Below are positions 50,832-60,434 of a stretch of DNA of 64,000 nucleotides, piece by piece. The stretch is from contig WJYM01000014.1 of the NCBI GenBank assembly GCA_009668205.1, positions 1-64,000 of the forward strand. The letters run 5' to 3'. The translations under genes were made by a program, and so were the position numbers. Origin of the DNA: Enterobacteriaceae bacterium RIT691. GTDB taxonomy: Bacteria > Pseudomonadota > Gammaproteobacteria > Enterobacterales > Enterobacteriaceae. The notes under the pieces were generated by a model. The model was not told the origin of the DNA, searched no databases, and saw nothing but the letters and a program-made list of their open reading frames with translations. Numbering within the stretch: position 1 is the stretch's first letter; each line of letters begins with the position of its first letter.

Positions 50832-53800
50832 TCATTTATCCTTAGATACTCGTTGATTGGGTAGTCCTGTAATTCCACCACCTTCAATGAATCGCTGATG
50901 CGTGACATTCCCATTATTATCATAGATGTACTCAAAAACACCTTTTTTGCCGTTAAACGAACCTTGAGTTTGGAGCAATTGCCGTTCGATACCATCCCCG
51001 CCTTTAATGGTGAATACTTTTCCTTCCATTAACTGCTCACGACTAAGGTAGCTTGCTCCTCGATGGGTTGGATCAGGTTTCAGACCACTGCCAACTCTGT
51101 CAGCTTCAAGGAGTTTATTGATAATAGAATTTTTCGAGGATAAACCACTCTTAGTTCCACCACCACCTTTCAGCGGATCGCCATCCTCATCCAGAACTTT
51201 AGCGGTGCCGTTAAACAATGGGTTGATATCAATGATATCGACTGGGCGCAAGCCGAGGCGTTTTTCGTCATCTTTACTCAGCGCATTATTCTCAGCCGCA
51301 TTCTTCCCGGCCTGAGCGCCAGCCGTGGCACCACCCGAATCACCCGTCACCAGATTTCCAGCCAGCCCGGATGCCAGCGTAGCCAGGTCGCTGATCAGTT
51401 GCTTGTCACTTTCGCTCAGCTCGCTGTTGCTTTTACCCGGGAACATCTGCTCTTTGATGACTTTCGCAGCCAGCTCTCCGGAAACGGCTCCCGCAGCACC
51501 GGCTGCGGCATCCTTGCCCTGCAACGCCGCCACTGCGCCGCCGAGCAACGCGTGTGCTATCAAGGCTTCCTCGTCGCTGAGGCCGGAACGATGCCCGATG
51601 ATATTCGCAAGCTCTGGCGCCGATGCTCCTGCCAGCGCACCAGCAAGATCCCCGCCACCTGCAAGTGCAGTCAGTGCAGCCGTTGCCGCCTGAATACCAC
51701 GCTGAACCGTGCCGCCTGTGCCCATACCCGTCGCATTAAAGGCGGTGTTGTAGTAGTTCTGATAAACCTGTCCATTGATATCATCATCGCTGGCAGTTTT
51801 TCCCGGGTTGGCCTTCTCCCACTGTGCTTTTGCCGCATCACGGTCAGCCGCAGGAACATTTTTCATTTTGTCCTGCGCTTCCTTGATGGCTGTGAGTTCC
51901 CCCTGCGTCCGCGCAATATCCGCTGCCTGGCTGCCGATGTCGCTGATAAGGCCGATTTCCTGCAGTCGCTTCTGCTCTTTCTCCTTGTCGAAAATCGGGC
52001 TGATGCTGTCATTGGCGTGCTCAGTGTCGCGGCTCAGGTCTGCGACATCCTGCTTCTGGTTGTCCTTGTCACGGATGGTGATGCTACCGTTGGCAATCGC
52101 CGCCTGGGTGGTGCCTTCTTCATGACCTTTATTACCGCCGCCTGCCAGCAGGGCATTGGCCATATTGCTGGCAAACTGGCCCGCGATGTTGCCACCCGTG
52201 TTAAATGAGCCTCCGGCATGTTCAGTCTTAAAGTCTGCTTCATTGTGAATATCGCTGAAGCCCAGTGTTCCGGTATCCAGGCTGTTTTTATCTGCTGTGG
52301 CGGTGGATGCAATGACCGCGCCGTCCAGTTGGGTGTGATTGCCCACGGTGATGTCGAAGCCGCCATCACCCGCATACAGCCCGGTTTGTTCCGCAACGGA
52401 GTCGAAGCGGCTCTTCATCTTGTCCTGATTCACGCTCATATAAGCTGAGCCGGACATAGAGCCGAAGGTGAAGCTGCCGCCTCCGGCAACGCTGGTCTGT
52501 TTGCTGTCGTAGTCGTTATTGTCCTGCTGGCTGCTCATCAACAGATCGTGACCGATATCAGCCACGATTTTATTGCCGCTGACCAGCGCACCCTCGAGCA
52601 CCGTGTCGTTGCCACTTCTGATGGTGACGGTTTTACCGCTGTCTATCGTGGTTTCGGTCCAGTCGGTGCCGTTGCCTTTGTCCTTGCCGTTGGCGGAGTT
52701 AGCGTTAGCGAAGACGCTGATGCCCCAGCCGCCGCTGCCGACACCAATTCCAATACCCACGCCGCCACCGCTGCTGCTGTTCGTGCTGCTGGTCTGCTGG
52801 GTGTTCGCTGCACCACTCAGCAAAATATCGTTCTGTGCATCAAGCAGGGTGTCTCCACCGGCCTTGATCTGACTTCCGGCGATCACGATATCGCCACCGC
52901 CTTTTTTACCGTTCGCGGTGATGGAGATATTGTTCCCCGCGTTCAGCGTACTTCCGGTGACTTCATCGCTCCGCGCATGCTGCTCAGACTTCGATTTCTG
53001 CGTGGTGAGGGAGGCACTGACGCCAATGGCATTGGTGCTAGGGTTCTCAGTATTGTCCTTGTTCGCCGCATCAAGTGCGGCTGCCTGTCCGGCCTGTACG
53101 CCGGAAAGCACAGATTTTGTGGCCTGCAGGGCCGCTAAACGGCCATCACTTTCCTCTTTCGCATCCTGCGCGGAGTTAACGGTATTATTGATAGCACCAC
53201 CGACTGCACCGGAAAGCGCCAGCGTCAGGCCGCTTTTCTTCTGCTCGAAGGTCTCGTCCTGGGTACGTTTATCGTGGCCCGGATCAATCAGTACGCTGCT
53301 GCCACTGAGGCTCAGGTCTTTACCTGCTATCAAATCCGCGCCGCCGATATGCGCCTGGTTTCCGGCAGAAATCGCCACGCTACCGCCCGTTGAGCCGACA
53401 GTGCTGAAGCTCTGGCTCTGGGTGGTGCCTGCTTCGCGCAGGTCGTGGGTAGTTTTGCTGCTGCCGATGGTGAAGCCAATGCCGCCGCTGCTCATCAGGC
53501 CGCTCTTCTTCTCTTCCTTGAAGCGCCAGCTGGAGTCGGTGTTGGTAGCGGCCACGATATCGAGGTTATTGCCCGCACTCAGCGCGACGGCGTTATCGCC
53601 GACCACGGACGAGCCTTTCACCAGCAGGTTGTTGCCCGCCTGCACGGTAACGTTATCGCCGCTCAGCAGGCTTCCGGCCTCGCGGGTCGCGCTTTCTTCT
53701 TCGATGGTGTGCGTGGTCTTGCTGCTCAGGAACCCTTTACTGGTCTTCTTCTCTTCCTTGTAGTGATAATCGCTTTCGGAGGCGGTGGTGAGGTTCACAT

Positions 53801-56800
53801 CGCGCCCGGCGGCCACGCCGATATCGCCGCTGGCGGTGACCTGTGCGGCTTCGCTGTTCACATCGCGTCCGGCGATAATCGTGGTGTTGCCGCCGCTGGC
53901 GATTTCCGTGCCTTGCTGGCGAACGGATTCGTCAATCACCGTTTTCTTGCCGCCACGGCTGCTGCTGCCGTTGACGGTGGCTTCGGATTGCAGGTTCACA
54001 TCGCGACCGGCCTGAATGCCGACATTGCCTTCTGCTGCAATGCCTGCTGCCTGGCTGGTGATATCGCGTCCTGCCACCAGGGTGGCGTTATCGCCCGCGC
54101 TGATGGTGGTTCTGTCTGCACTGCTTTGATGCGTTTCGCTGCCGCCTGTGCGGCTGGTCTGGCTGGTCGCCCCGGCGTTCAGGTTCAGGTCGTTGCCTGC
54201 CACCAGCTGCGCGGTTTTGCCTGCGTCGATGGCGCTCGCCGTGACGTTGATGTCATTCCCGGCCTGCATCAGCGCGTTGCCGCCCGCCGTGATGCTGCTG
54301 CCCTGGTTCGCCACGGACGATGAACCGGTGTCTTTTTTGCCGCGGAAGCCCGACTGGCTGCTGCTGTCGGTTATCTGGTTGGCCGCAATATTGATGTTAT
54401 TGCCTGCGCCCATCGCAAGGTCACCACCCGCATTGACGTTCGCACCGGTGATGTTGATGTCGTTGGCTGCCGCCATCGACAGGCCGTCGGTGGCGGTGAT
54501 GGAAGCCGTCTGGCCGACATCGGTTCCACTGACATGCACATTGCCCCGGCGGCTGTCGTCGCCCACAGACCATTGCTGAGTCTGGGTGATGTTGTTGATA
54601 TTGCCGCCGACGCTTTCGAGCTGAACGGTTTTACCGGAAATCGAGGAGCCGATGTTGTTGATGTCACCCAGCGCACTCAGATCGAGACCACCGCCTGCGC
54701 TGATAAGCCCGGCGTTGAGGTTGCTGATGCTGTTACTGCTGTCGATACTCAAGCCGTTCTGCGCAATCAGCGAACTGCCACTGTTGGTGACGTTGGCTCC
54801 GGCCAGCAGCACGTTGTTGCCGCTAATCACGCTGCCATTCTGCACGTCCACATCTTTTGGTGACAGATACACTTTTGGCACCATCACGGTCTGGCCGTTG
54901 ATAGTCGCACTTTCATACCAGAGGATGCTGTGGTCGAGGGCCGCCACCTGGTCAGCCGTCAGCGCCACGCCGAACGTCAGGCCGAGCGAGGATTGTGCAG
55001 CGGCAGCGTTGTCCATCAGGTAGCGCATCTGATCGAGGTCGGAGCCCAGACCGTTGATATAGCGGGTGCCCGTCTGGTTCAGTACATAGTTCGAGACATA
55101 ACGGGTATCAAACGCCGCATCGCCCAGGAAGCGGTAATCCTTGTCCGGATTGAGGTTTAGTTTGTCCAGAATATACGGCGAACCGAGGAACTGATTCATG
55201 TCCGTGTACTGGCTGCCCGTCTCGCGAGGGGCGTCGCCCGGGCTCATACCGAGCAGTTTATACAGGTCGCCAAACAGCGATGGATCGAGTCTGCCCAAGC
55301 CATCGAGTTTTGGGTTAACGGTGATCAGATACGGTCTGTCCGGGTCGGTAGACGGTACAAAATAACCATTCTTGCCCGAAGGCAGCGGATAATTGCCATC
55401 GATGCCTCCAGGGGCCAACCCCGTGCCACCATTGATGGTTTGACTGGCATTACCCGACGTGTCTTTCCAGTCCGGGTTGGTAATATTCAGAGTGCCAGCG
55501 TTATCCAGAGACTGCTGGTTTTTGCCACCGCTGATGTTCTGTGTCGAAGGCGTGTTCAGATTCGGTGCAACGATAGTGTTGCTGATTTTGCCCGCGCTGG
55601 CGGTGTTGTTGGTGTTGCTGATATCGTTCGCGAATGTCGCGTTGACGTTACCGCCGGCCTGGATAACTGACCGATAGATATCACCCAACTCGGATTCCGT
55701 GGTTTTACCATCCAGTACAAAGGTGATTTTGCTGGATGAGGGGCCCGGAAGTGTCACAGTCCCAATTTCATCTCCGCTGACGGTGATGGGGGAATTCGGG
55801 TCGGCATAGCCAGTCGGTCCCTGATAAACGTACTTCCAGAATTCCGACGAAGTAGAGTTTTGCCATGACTGATTAGACAGTGTCGTACCTGTCAGCGTCA
55901 TATCTCCTGAGGACAAAATTACGCTGGCATTGTTATCCAGGGTTCCGGCGGCAATGGTCATGTTACGGCCGGAGCGGATCCCTGCCACGCCACCGCTTGC
56001 TGAAACGGTCGTTACCGTCTGGCTGATGGCATACTTTTGTTCTGTCGAGTCTGCATGCATGCCATATGCCGTGCTACCGGGCACAGTAGTACAGTGTACG
56101 TTCTGGACACCAGTACAACGCTCAAAGGGATATGATGAGACATACTTCCCATAAGTACCGTCCTCCAGCTGAGAGATTGAAATATCAATCGTCGCATTAC
56201 CCAGACCGGAAATGGACGCTGGTTTATTTGTCGTGTAACTGGATGTTTGTAAACCATCACGGGTATTGAGCAAATGCCCGGTCTTAATCGTGATATCACC
56301 GTTCGTGGTTTCGATATTCCCGGAAGTGTTGATAACTTCAGCGTTCGCCGCGCCGCTGGCGTTTTTCTGCATCACCAGGTTGTTGCCCGCCAGAATATCG
56401 CCGCGCAGGTTCTGAATGCTGCTGGCAAATAGCGACAAATTGTTCCCGGCGTAGAGCAGCGCGGTGTTGATGATCGAACCTGTCGCACTCAGCAACAGGC
56501 TGCCAGCGGTGCCGGTGAATCCGTCGAGCGTGATGTTGCTTTGGCTGGTCAGGCTGACGTCGCCGCCTGCCTGCAAACTGCCGCTGGCATCCATCGCAAT
56601 CTGGCTGCCGCTCAGCGCCGTGGTGCCGCTGCCTGCGGTCAGCTGTCCATTATTGGTGAGTTTGCCTGCGGCGTTCAGGGTGATGCCGTTGCCTTGCAAG
56701 GTGCTGGCGTTAGTGATATCCCCCTGGCTGCTGATGGCAAGCTGCTTGTTCGCGGCAATTACCCCCTGAGTGGTGAAACTGTTGGTGAGCTTCAGCGTCA

Positions 56801-59800
56801 GATTGCCGAGCGCCACCAGTTGGCCCACGCCGCTGAGCGTGGCCAGTTCCGTTGCCATGTCGCCGCCGCTGAACACTTTGCCGTTGGCGTTGTTGAGGCT
56901 GTTGCCTTTGAGTGTCAGGCTCTGGCTGCCGAGCAGCGTGCCGCTGTTAGTCACATTCTGGGCGTTGAGGTTCAGCTGTGCCGCCTGGAAAGTACCGCTG
57001 TTGATCAGGTTGTTCCCCGTCAGAGTGGCCTGATTCGCCGCCATCACGGTGCCGCTGCTGGCGAGCTTCGCCACGTTCAGTACCAGATTCGTCGCCTGCA
57101 GCCAGCCGATGCCGCTGTAGTCTGGTGTGCTGAACGTCAGGTCGTTGCCGGAGAGAATTTTGCCGTTGTTGCGCGTCTGCGTTGCCGTGCTGAGCGTAGC
57201 TTTGCCGTTGCCCTGAATCGTACCGTCGTTGGTCAGCACGGGCGCAGTCAGGTTGAGCGCGCCCTGGCTCAGCAGCACCCCGCTTGCCTGGTTGGCGAGG
57301 GTATTCAGCAGGGTCAGCGTCAGGCCACTATCGCCCTGAATACGCCCGCTGTTGGTAATTGAACGGGCGTTAATCTGCGTATCCGCCCCTTGCAGTTGCC
57401 CGCTGTTGGTGATGTCCTGGGCTTTGATGTTGAGCGCGCCACCCGTCAGCACTTTGCCCTGCTGTTGCAGGTTGCCGTTCAGCGTCAGCGCCAGGTTGTT
57501 CACTCCGCTAATCTCGCCGTTGTTGGTCAACGAGTCGCCTTTGACATCCAGCGTTTTGGCGCTGATCAGCCCTTTGTTATTCAGCGCTTTTCCGCTCAGG
57601 CTCGCATCACCGAGCGCGGTAATTTTGCTGCCCGTGGCGGCAATTACGTCGCCACTCAGCGTCAGCGCCAGATCCAGCGCACTTTGAATCGCGCCGCTGT
57701 TGTTCAGGCTGTTGCCGTCGAGGGCGATAGTCTGCCCCTGCCAGCGTCCGCTGTTGGTGACGTCACCGGCGGTGATGTTCAGGGCTTGCCGGCTCAGCAA
57801 GTCGCCGCTGTTAGTGAGTGCGCCAGCGCTGCTGAGCTGCAAACCATTCAGGCCAACAATCGTGCCCTGGTTATCAATGCTGCCCTGAGTCAGGCTGAGC
57901 GTGTCGCCCTGAAGCGTGCCGTTGCTGCTGAACTGGTTACCGCTCAGCGCCATGTCGCCTGCTGCCAGCAGTTTGCCGTGGTTGGTCAGCGTCGGCGCTG
58001 TTAGGCTGAAATCGCCCTGACTCAGCAGTTCGCCGTTATTGAGCAGCGAGTTTGACAGGCTGGTGTTCAGGTTGCCGGTTGCGAGTGCGGAACCGGAGTG
58101 ATTCCAGTCTTTGGCATTCACGCCCAGGTTTTGCCCCTGCGTAGTGCCTGCAGTCGTCAGCGTCTGGCCTCTAATCGATAAATCACCCGCAGTCAGCCAG
58201 CGTCCGGTGGTTCCTTGCGATAAGGTATCGCCTGAAATTGCCAGTGCGTTTGTGCCCTGTAACAGGCCATCGCCAGTCAGCGTTGTCGTTTTCACGGTCA
58301 ATGCATTGGCGGTGATTTTGCCTGGGTTAATCAGCGTGCTGGAATTCAGCGTCAGGAATTTGTCGCTGGTGATAAGGCCGCTGTTGCTGATGCCGGGGAT
58401 ATCCAGCACCAGGTTTTCGGCGCTGTAGAGCGTGCCGTTCAGCTGGTTGTTCAGTGAGCGAGTGCTCACACTTAGCGCGTTATCGCCCTGCATCAGCCCG
58501 CTGTTGGTCAGCGTTTGCGACTGAGTGCTCAGGGAAGAGGCAACCAGCACGCCGCTGTTGTTCAGTTCAGGTGCCGTCAGGCTGGTGGAGGCCGCGCTGC
58601 TTTTGCCACTGTGCGTGAGCTTCTCGCTGGCGTTAACTGTGAGCGATTGCTGTACTGCGTGCGTTCCTGCAAGGCTGGCTTCCCGGGCCTTAATGCTGAG
58701 ATTTTTGCCGCTCTGCACCTGCGCACTGGCTGCTGTTGTGAGCTTGTCACCCTGCAACTGCAGGTCGCCGCCCGAGCTGGTTTCGCCGTCCAGCGTTGCC
58801 GTGGTTGCCGTGAGCGCCAGATTGCCGTCAGAGTGAGTCACCGCATTTTTGCCGGAGGTCAGCGTGTCCGCATTGACGGTCAGCCCTTTGCTTCCGGACA
58901 ACGTACCGTTCTGATCCACATCGTGAGCTTTCAGCGTCAGTGAATCATCACTCACCATCGAACCCGTGTTGTTCACTTTGCCGCTGGCGGTAATGTCTGC
59001 TTTGCCTTTCGCGCCTGTGCTGCCGCTCTGGTTGAAATCCTGGGTGTTGATAGCCAGATTTCCGCCGCTTAGCAACGAACCGCTGTTACTGAGCGTGGTG
59101 CTGCCCATCGTCAACGAGCCGCCCTGCACAGAACCACTGTTATTCAGGGTGGTGGCATTCAGTTGTGAGCTACCTTTCGCCAGCAGTTTCCCGTCCTGCG
59201 TCAGCGTGGTGGCGCTGACCGTCAGGTTTTGCCCGGCGGTCATCTGCCCTTTGTTGCTGAGCGCATCGCCAGCCTTGCTGGCGATATCACGTGCGGCGTC
59301 CACCTGGCTTGTCGCGTCCAGACTGATGTTTTTCGCCGCGAGCGTCACATCGCGCCCGGCAGTCAGTTTTTCATTGGCGTGCGAAAGGGTGCCGTTGGCG
59401 TTGAGCAGCATATCGCCATCGCTGCTCAGCGAGCCGTTGCTCAGGGCGATATCGCTTTGACTGTCCAGGCTGATGTTACCGCTGGCCTTATGGTCGCCCG
59501 TCAGCGCAATGCTCTCTCCTTTAGCGCTAATCGCTCCGCTGGCGAGACTGTTGTTCACGGTAAGTTTACCGTTGGCATCAAGGATGATATCGCCCTGGCG
59601 AGCATTCAGGTAGCCCAGGTTGACCCCCACGCCTTTGTCGCTGGAGATCAGATGAATACGGTTGGCGTACATACCGCCTAACGCGCCAGTGTCGACCGCG
59701 ACCGTTGGCGCATTTCCCTCACCTTGTTGTGCCTGCACGCTGCCGTCCGCGTTGACACGGTTGGCTCCGGCGATCACTTTCAAATCTTTGGCATGGATGG

Positions 59801-60422
59801 CGGCATTGACCTCGGTCGCACGGGAGATAATCGACAGTGCATCGCTGTTGCTGGCATCAATCCCCTGCCCTTCAATCGTGATGCTGCCTTTTTTCACGTC
59901 CAGCGCCTGCAGGTTGCCGCTGGCGTCAAAGACGGGTTTGCCGGTGGTCAGCGTGGCCTGTGGGGTGTTGATAAATCCACAGCCGTTACAGGTGATGCCA
60001 TATGGGTTCGCCACCATCACGTTTGCCGCTTTGCCTGCCACTTCGGTGTAGCCATTGAGCTGTGAACGGTTGCCGCCGGTCACTTCGTTAATGATGCCTT
60101 TCGCTTCCTGGCCCGCTTTCAGATTCGCGTTGCCGTTAATTAACCCGCTAAGCTGGGTCTGGTTCAGCTTTCCGGTGGCGTTATTGAGGATTAGCCCCTC
60201 TTTACCGACGTTATAATCGCCAAACTGGTTATGGGAAATTCCGTTGCCATTCGGCGTGGCGATGTTAACGACCGGAACGCCGTTCGCGGCTTGATCAACG
60301 GATGTATTGCCTGTTGGCGTCAACGTGGCAGCGAAGGCAGGCAGCAATGGCTGCCAGGCGATAAGGGCGCTAACCAGGTAGCTGAGCAGTCGATACGTTA
60401 AGCGAACAGGGGGCTGATTCAT
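50832..60422 (-). CDS. cdiA: CdiA, contact-dependent inhibition effector (two-partner secretion exoprotein)
   Basis: A 3196-residue filamentous surface effector that delivers a C-terminal toxin into neighbouring enterobacteria. Seen: long signal peptide (to about 31, LLPAFA); TPS transport domain (about 33-270; GVPVVNIATPNGNGISHNQF, NPYGITCNGCGF); FHA-1 repeats to about 1390; a tyrosine/proline-rich arrest region around 1400-1700; FHA-2 repeats (about 1850-2700) rich in AGRDVN motifs; a pretoxin domain near 2900-3040; then AENNALS in place of the usual VENN. The last 147 residues are the toxin (THRGASYLSREQ to NQRVSKDK), whose activity I cannot assign. Start at 60422 is chosen because AAAGGA is eight bases away; the ATG two codons upstream is too close to it. 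E. coli CdiA-EC93 is similar through the secretion half. Confidence 0.92.
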   Translation of the reverse strand: MNQPPVRLTYRLLSYLVSALIAWQPLLPAFAATLTPTGNTSVDQAANGVPVVNIATPNGNGISHNQFGDYNVGKEGLILNNATGKLNQTQLSGLINGNANLKAGQEAKGIINEVTGGNRSQLNGYTEVAGKAANVMVANPYGITCNGCGFINTPQATLTTGKPVFDASGNLQALDVKKGSITIEGQGIDASNSDALSIISRATEVNAAIHAKDLKVIAGANRVNADGSVQAQQGEGNAPTVAVDTGALGGMYANRIHLISSDKGVGVNLGYLNARQGDIILDANGKLTVNNSLASGAISAKGESIALTGDHKASGNISLDSQSDIALSNGSLSSDGDMLLNANGTLSHANEKLTAGRDVTLAAKNISLDATSQVDAARDIASKAGDALSNKGQMTAGQNLTVSATTLTQDGKLLAKGSSQLNATTLNNSGSVQGGSLTMGSTTLSNSGSLLSGGNLAINTQDFNQSGSTGAKGKADITASGKVNNTGSMVSDDSLTLKAHDVDQNGTLSGSKGLTVNADTLTSGKNAVTHSDGNLALTATTATLDGETSSGGDLQLQGDKLTTAASAQVQSGKNLSIKAREASLAGTHAVQQSLTVNASEKLTHSGKSSAASTSLTAPELNNSGVLVASSLSTQSQTLTNSGLMQGDNALSVSTRSLNNQLNGTLYSAENLVLDIPGISNSGLITSDKFLTLNSSTLINPGKITANALTVKTTTLTGDGLLQGTNALAISGDTLSQGTTGRWLTAGDLSIRGQTLTTAGTTQGQNLGVNAKDWNHSGSALATGNLNTSLSNSLLNNGELLSQGDFSLTAPTLTNHGKLLAAGDMALSGNQFSSNGTLQGDTLSLTQGSIDNQGTIVGLNGLQLSSAGALTNSGDLLSRQALNITAGDVTNSGRWQGQTIALDGNSLNNSGAIQSALDLALTLSGDVIAATGSKITALGDASLSGKALNNKGLISAKTLDVKGDSLTNNGEISGVNNLALTLNGNLQQQGKVLTGGALNIKAQDITNSGQLQGADTQINARSITNSGRIQGDSGLTLTLLNTLANQASGVLLSQGALNLTAPVLTNDGTIQGNGKATLSTATQTRNNGKILSGNDLTFSTPDYSGIGWLQATNLVLNVAKLASSGTVMAANQATLTGNNLINSGTFQAAQLNLNAQNVTNSGTLLGSQSLTLKGNSLNNANGKVFSGGDMATELATLSGVGQLVALGNLTLKLTNSFTTQGVIAANKQLAISSQGDITNASTLQGNGITLNAAGKLTNNGQLTAGSGTTALSGSQIAMDASGSLQAGGDVSLTSQSNITLDGFTGTAGSLLLSATGSIINTALLYAGNNLSLFASSIQNLRGDILAGNNLVMQKNASGAANAEVINTSGNIETTNGDITIKTGHLLNTRDGLQTSSYTTNKPASISGLGNATIDISISQLEDGTYGKYVSSYPFERCTGVQNVHCTTVPGSTAYGMHADSTEQKYAISQTVTTVSASGGVAGIRSGRNMTIAAGTLDNNASVILSSGDMTLTGTTLSNQSWQNSTSSEFWKYVYQGPTGYADPNSPITVSGDEIGTVTLPGPSSSKITFVLDGKTTESELGDIYRSVIQAGGNVNATFANDISNTNNTASAGKISNTIVAPNLNTPSTQNISGGKNQQSLDNAGTLNITNPDWKDTSGNASQTINGGTGLAPGGIDGNYPLPSGKNGYFVPSTDPDRPYLITVNPKLDGLGRLDPSLFGDLYKLLGMSPGDAPRETGSQYTDMNQFLGSPYILDKLNLNPDKDYRFLGDAAFDTRYVSNYVLNQTGTRYINGLGSDLDQMRYLMDNAAAAQSSLGLTFGVALTADQVAALDHSILWYESATINGQTVMVPKVYLSPKDVDVQNGSVISGNNVLLAGANVTNSGSSLIAQNGLSIDSSNSISNLNAGLISAGGGLDLSALGDINNIGSSISGKTVQLESVGGNINNITQTQQWSVGDDSRRGNVHVSGTDVGQTASITATDGLSMAAANDINITGANVNAGGDLAMGAGNNINIAANQITDSSSQSGFRGKKDTGSSSVANQGSSITAGGNALMQAGNDINVTASAIDAGKTAQLVAGNDLNLNAGATSQTSRTGGSETHQSSADRTTISAGDNATLVAGRDITSQAAGIAAEGNVGIQAGRDVNLQSEATVNGSSSRGGKKTVIDESVRQQGTEIASGGNTTIIAGRDVNSEAAQVTASGDIGVAAGRDVNLTTASESDYHYKEEKKTSKGFLSSKTTHTIEEESATREAGSLLSGDNVTVQAGNNLLVKGSSVVGDNAVALSAGNNLDIVAATNTDSSWRFKEEKKSGLMSSGGIGFTIGSSKTTHDLREAGTTQSQSFSTVGSTGGSVAISAGNQAHIGGADLIAGKDLSLSGSSVLIDPGHDKRTQDETFEQKKSGLTLALSGAVGGAINNTVNSAQDAKEESDGRLAALQATKSVLSGVQAGQAAALDAANKDNTENPSTNAIGVSASLTTQKSKSEQHARSDEVTGSTLNAGNNISITANGKKGGGDIVIAGSQIKAGGDTLLDAQNDILLSGAANTQQTSSTNSSSGGGVGIGIGVGSGGWGISVFANANSANGKDKGNGTDWTETTIDSGKTVTIRSGNDTVLEGALVSGNKIVADIGHDLLMSSQQDNNDYDSKQTSVAGGGSFTFGSMSGSAYMSVNQDKMKSRFDSVAEQTGLYAGDGGFDITVGNHTQLDGAVIASTATADKNSLDTGTLGFSDIHNEADFKTEHAGGSFNTGGNIAGQFASNMANALLAGGGNKGHEEGTTQAAIANGSITIRDKDNQKQDVADLSRDTEHANDSISPIFDKEKEQKRLQEIGLISDIGSQAADIARTQGELTAIKEAQDKMKNVPAADRDAAKAQWEKANPGKTASDDDINGQVYQNYYNTAFNATGMGTGGTVQRGIQAATAALTALAGGGDLAGALAGASAPELANIIGHRSGLSDEEALIAHALLGGAVAALQGKDAAAGAAGAVSGELAAKVIKEQMFPGKSNSELSESDKQLISDLATLASGLAGNLVTGDSGGATAGAQAGKNAAENNALSKDDEKRLGLRPVDIIDINPLFNGTAKVLDEDGDPLKGGGGTKSGLSSKNSIINKLLEADRVGSGLKPDPTHRGASYLSREQLMEGKVFTIKGGDGIERQLLQTQGSFNGKKGVFEYIYDNNGNVTHQRFIEGGGITGLPNQRVSKDK

Positions 60423-60434
60423 GGGCATATTCCT

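Noticed and set aside
50830-50995. Longer version of the cdiI frame beginning inside cdiA.
   Set aside because: The extra 55 codons are the out-of-frame complement of conserved CdiA toxin sequence; the ATG right after the cdiA stop is the natural coupled start.
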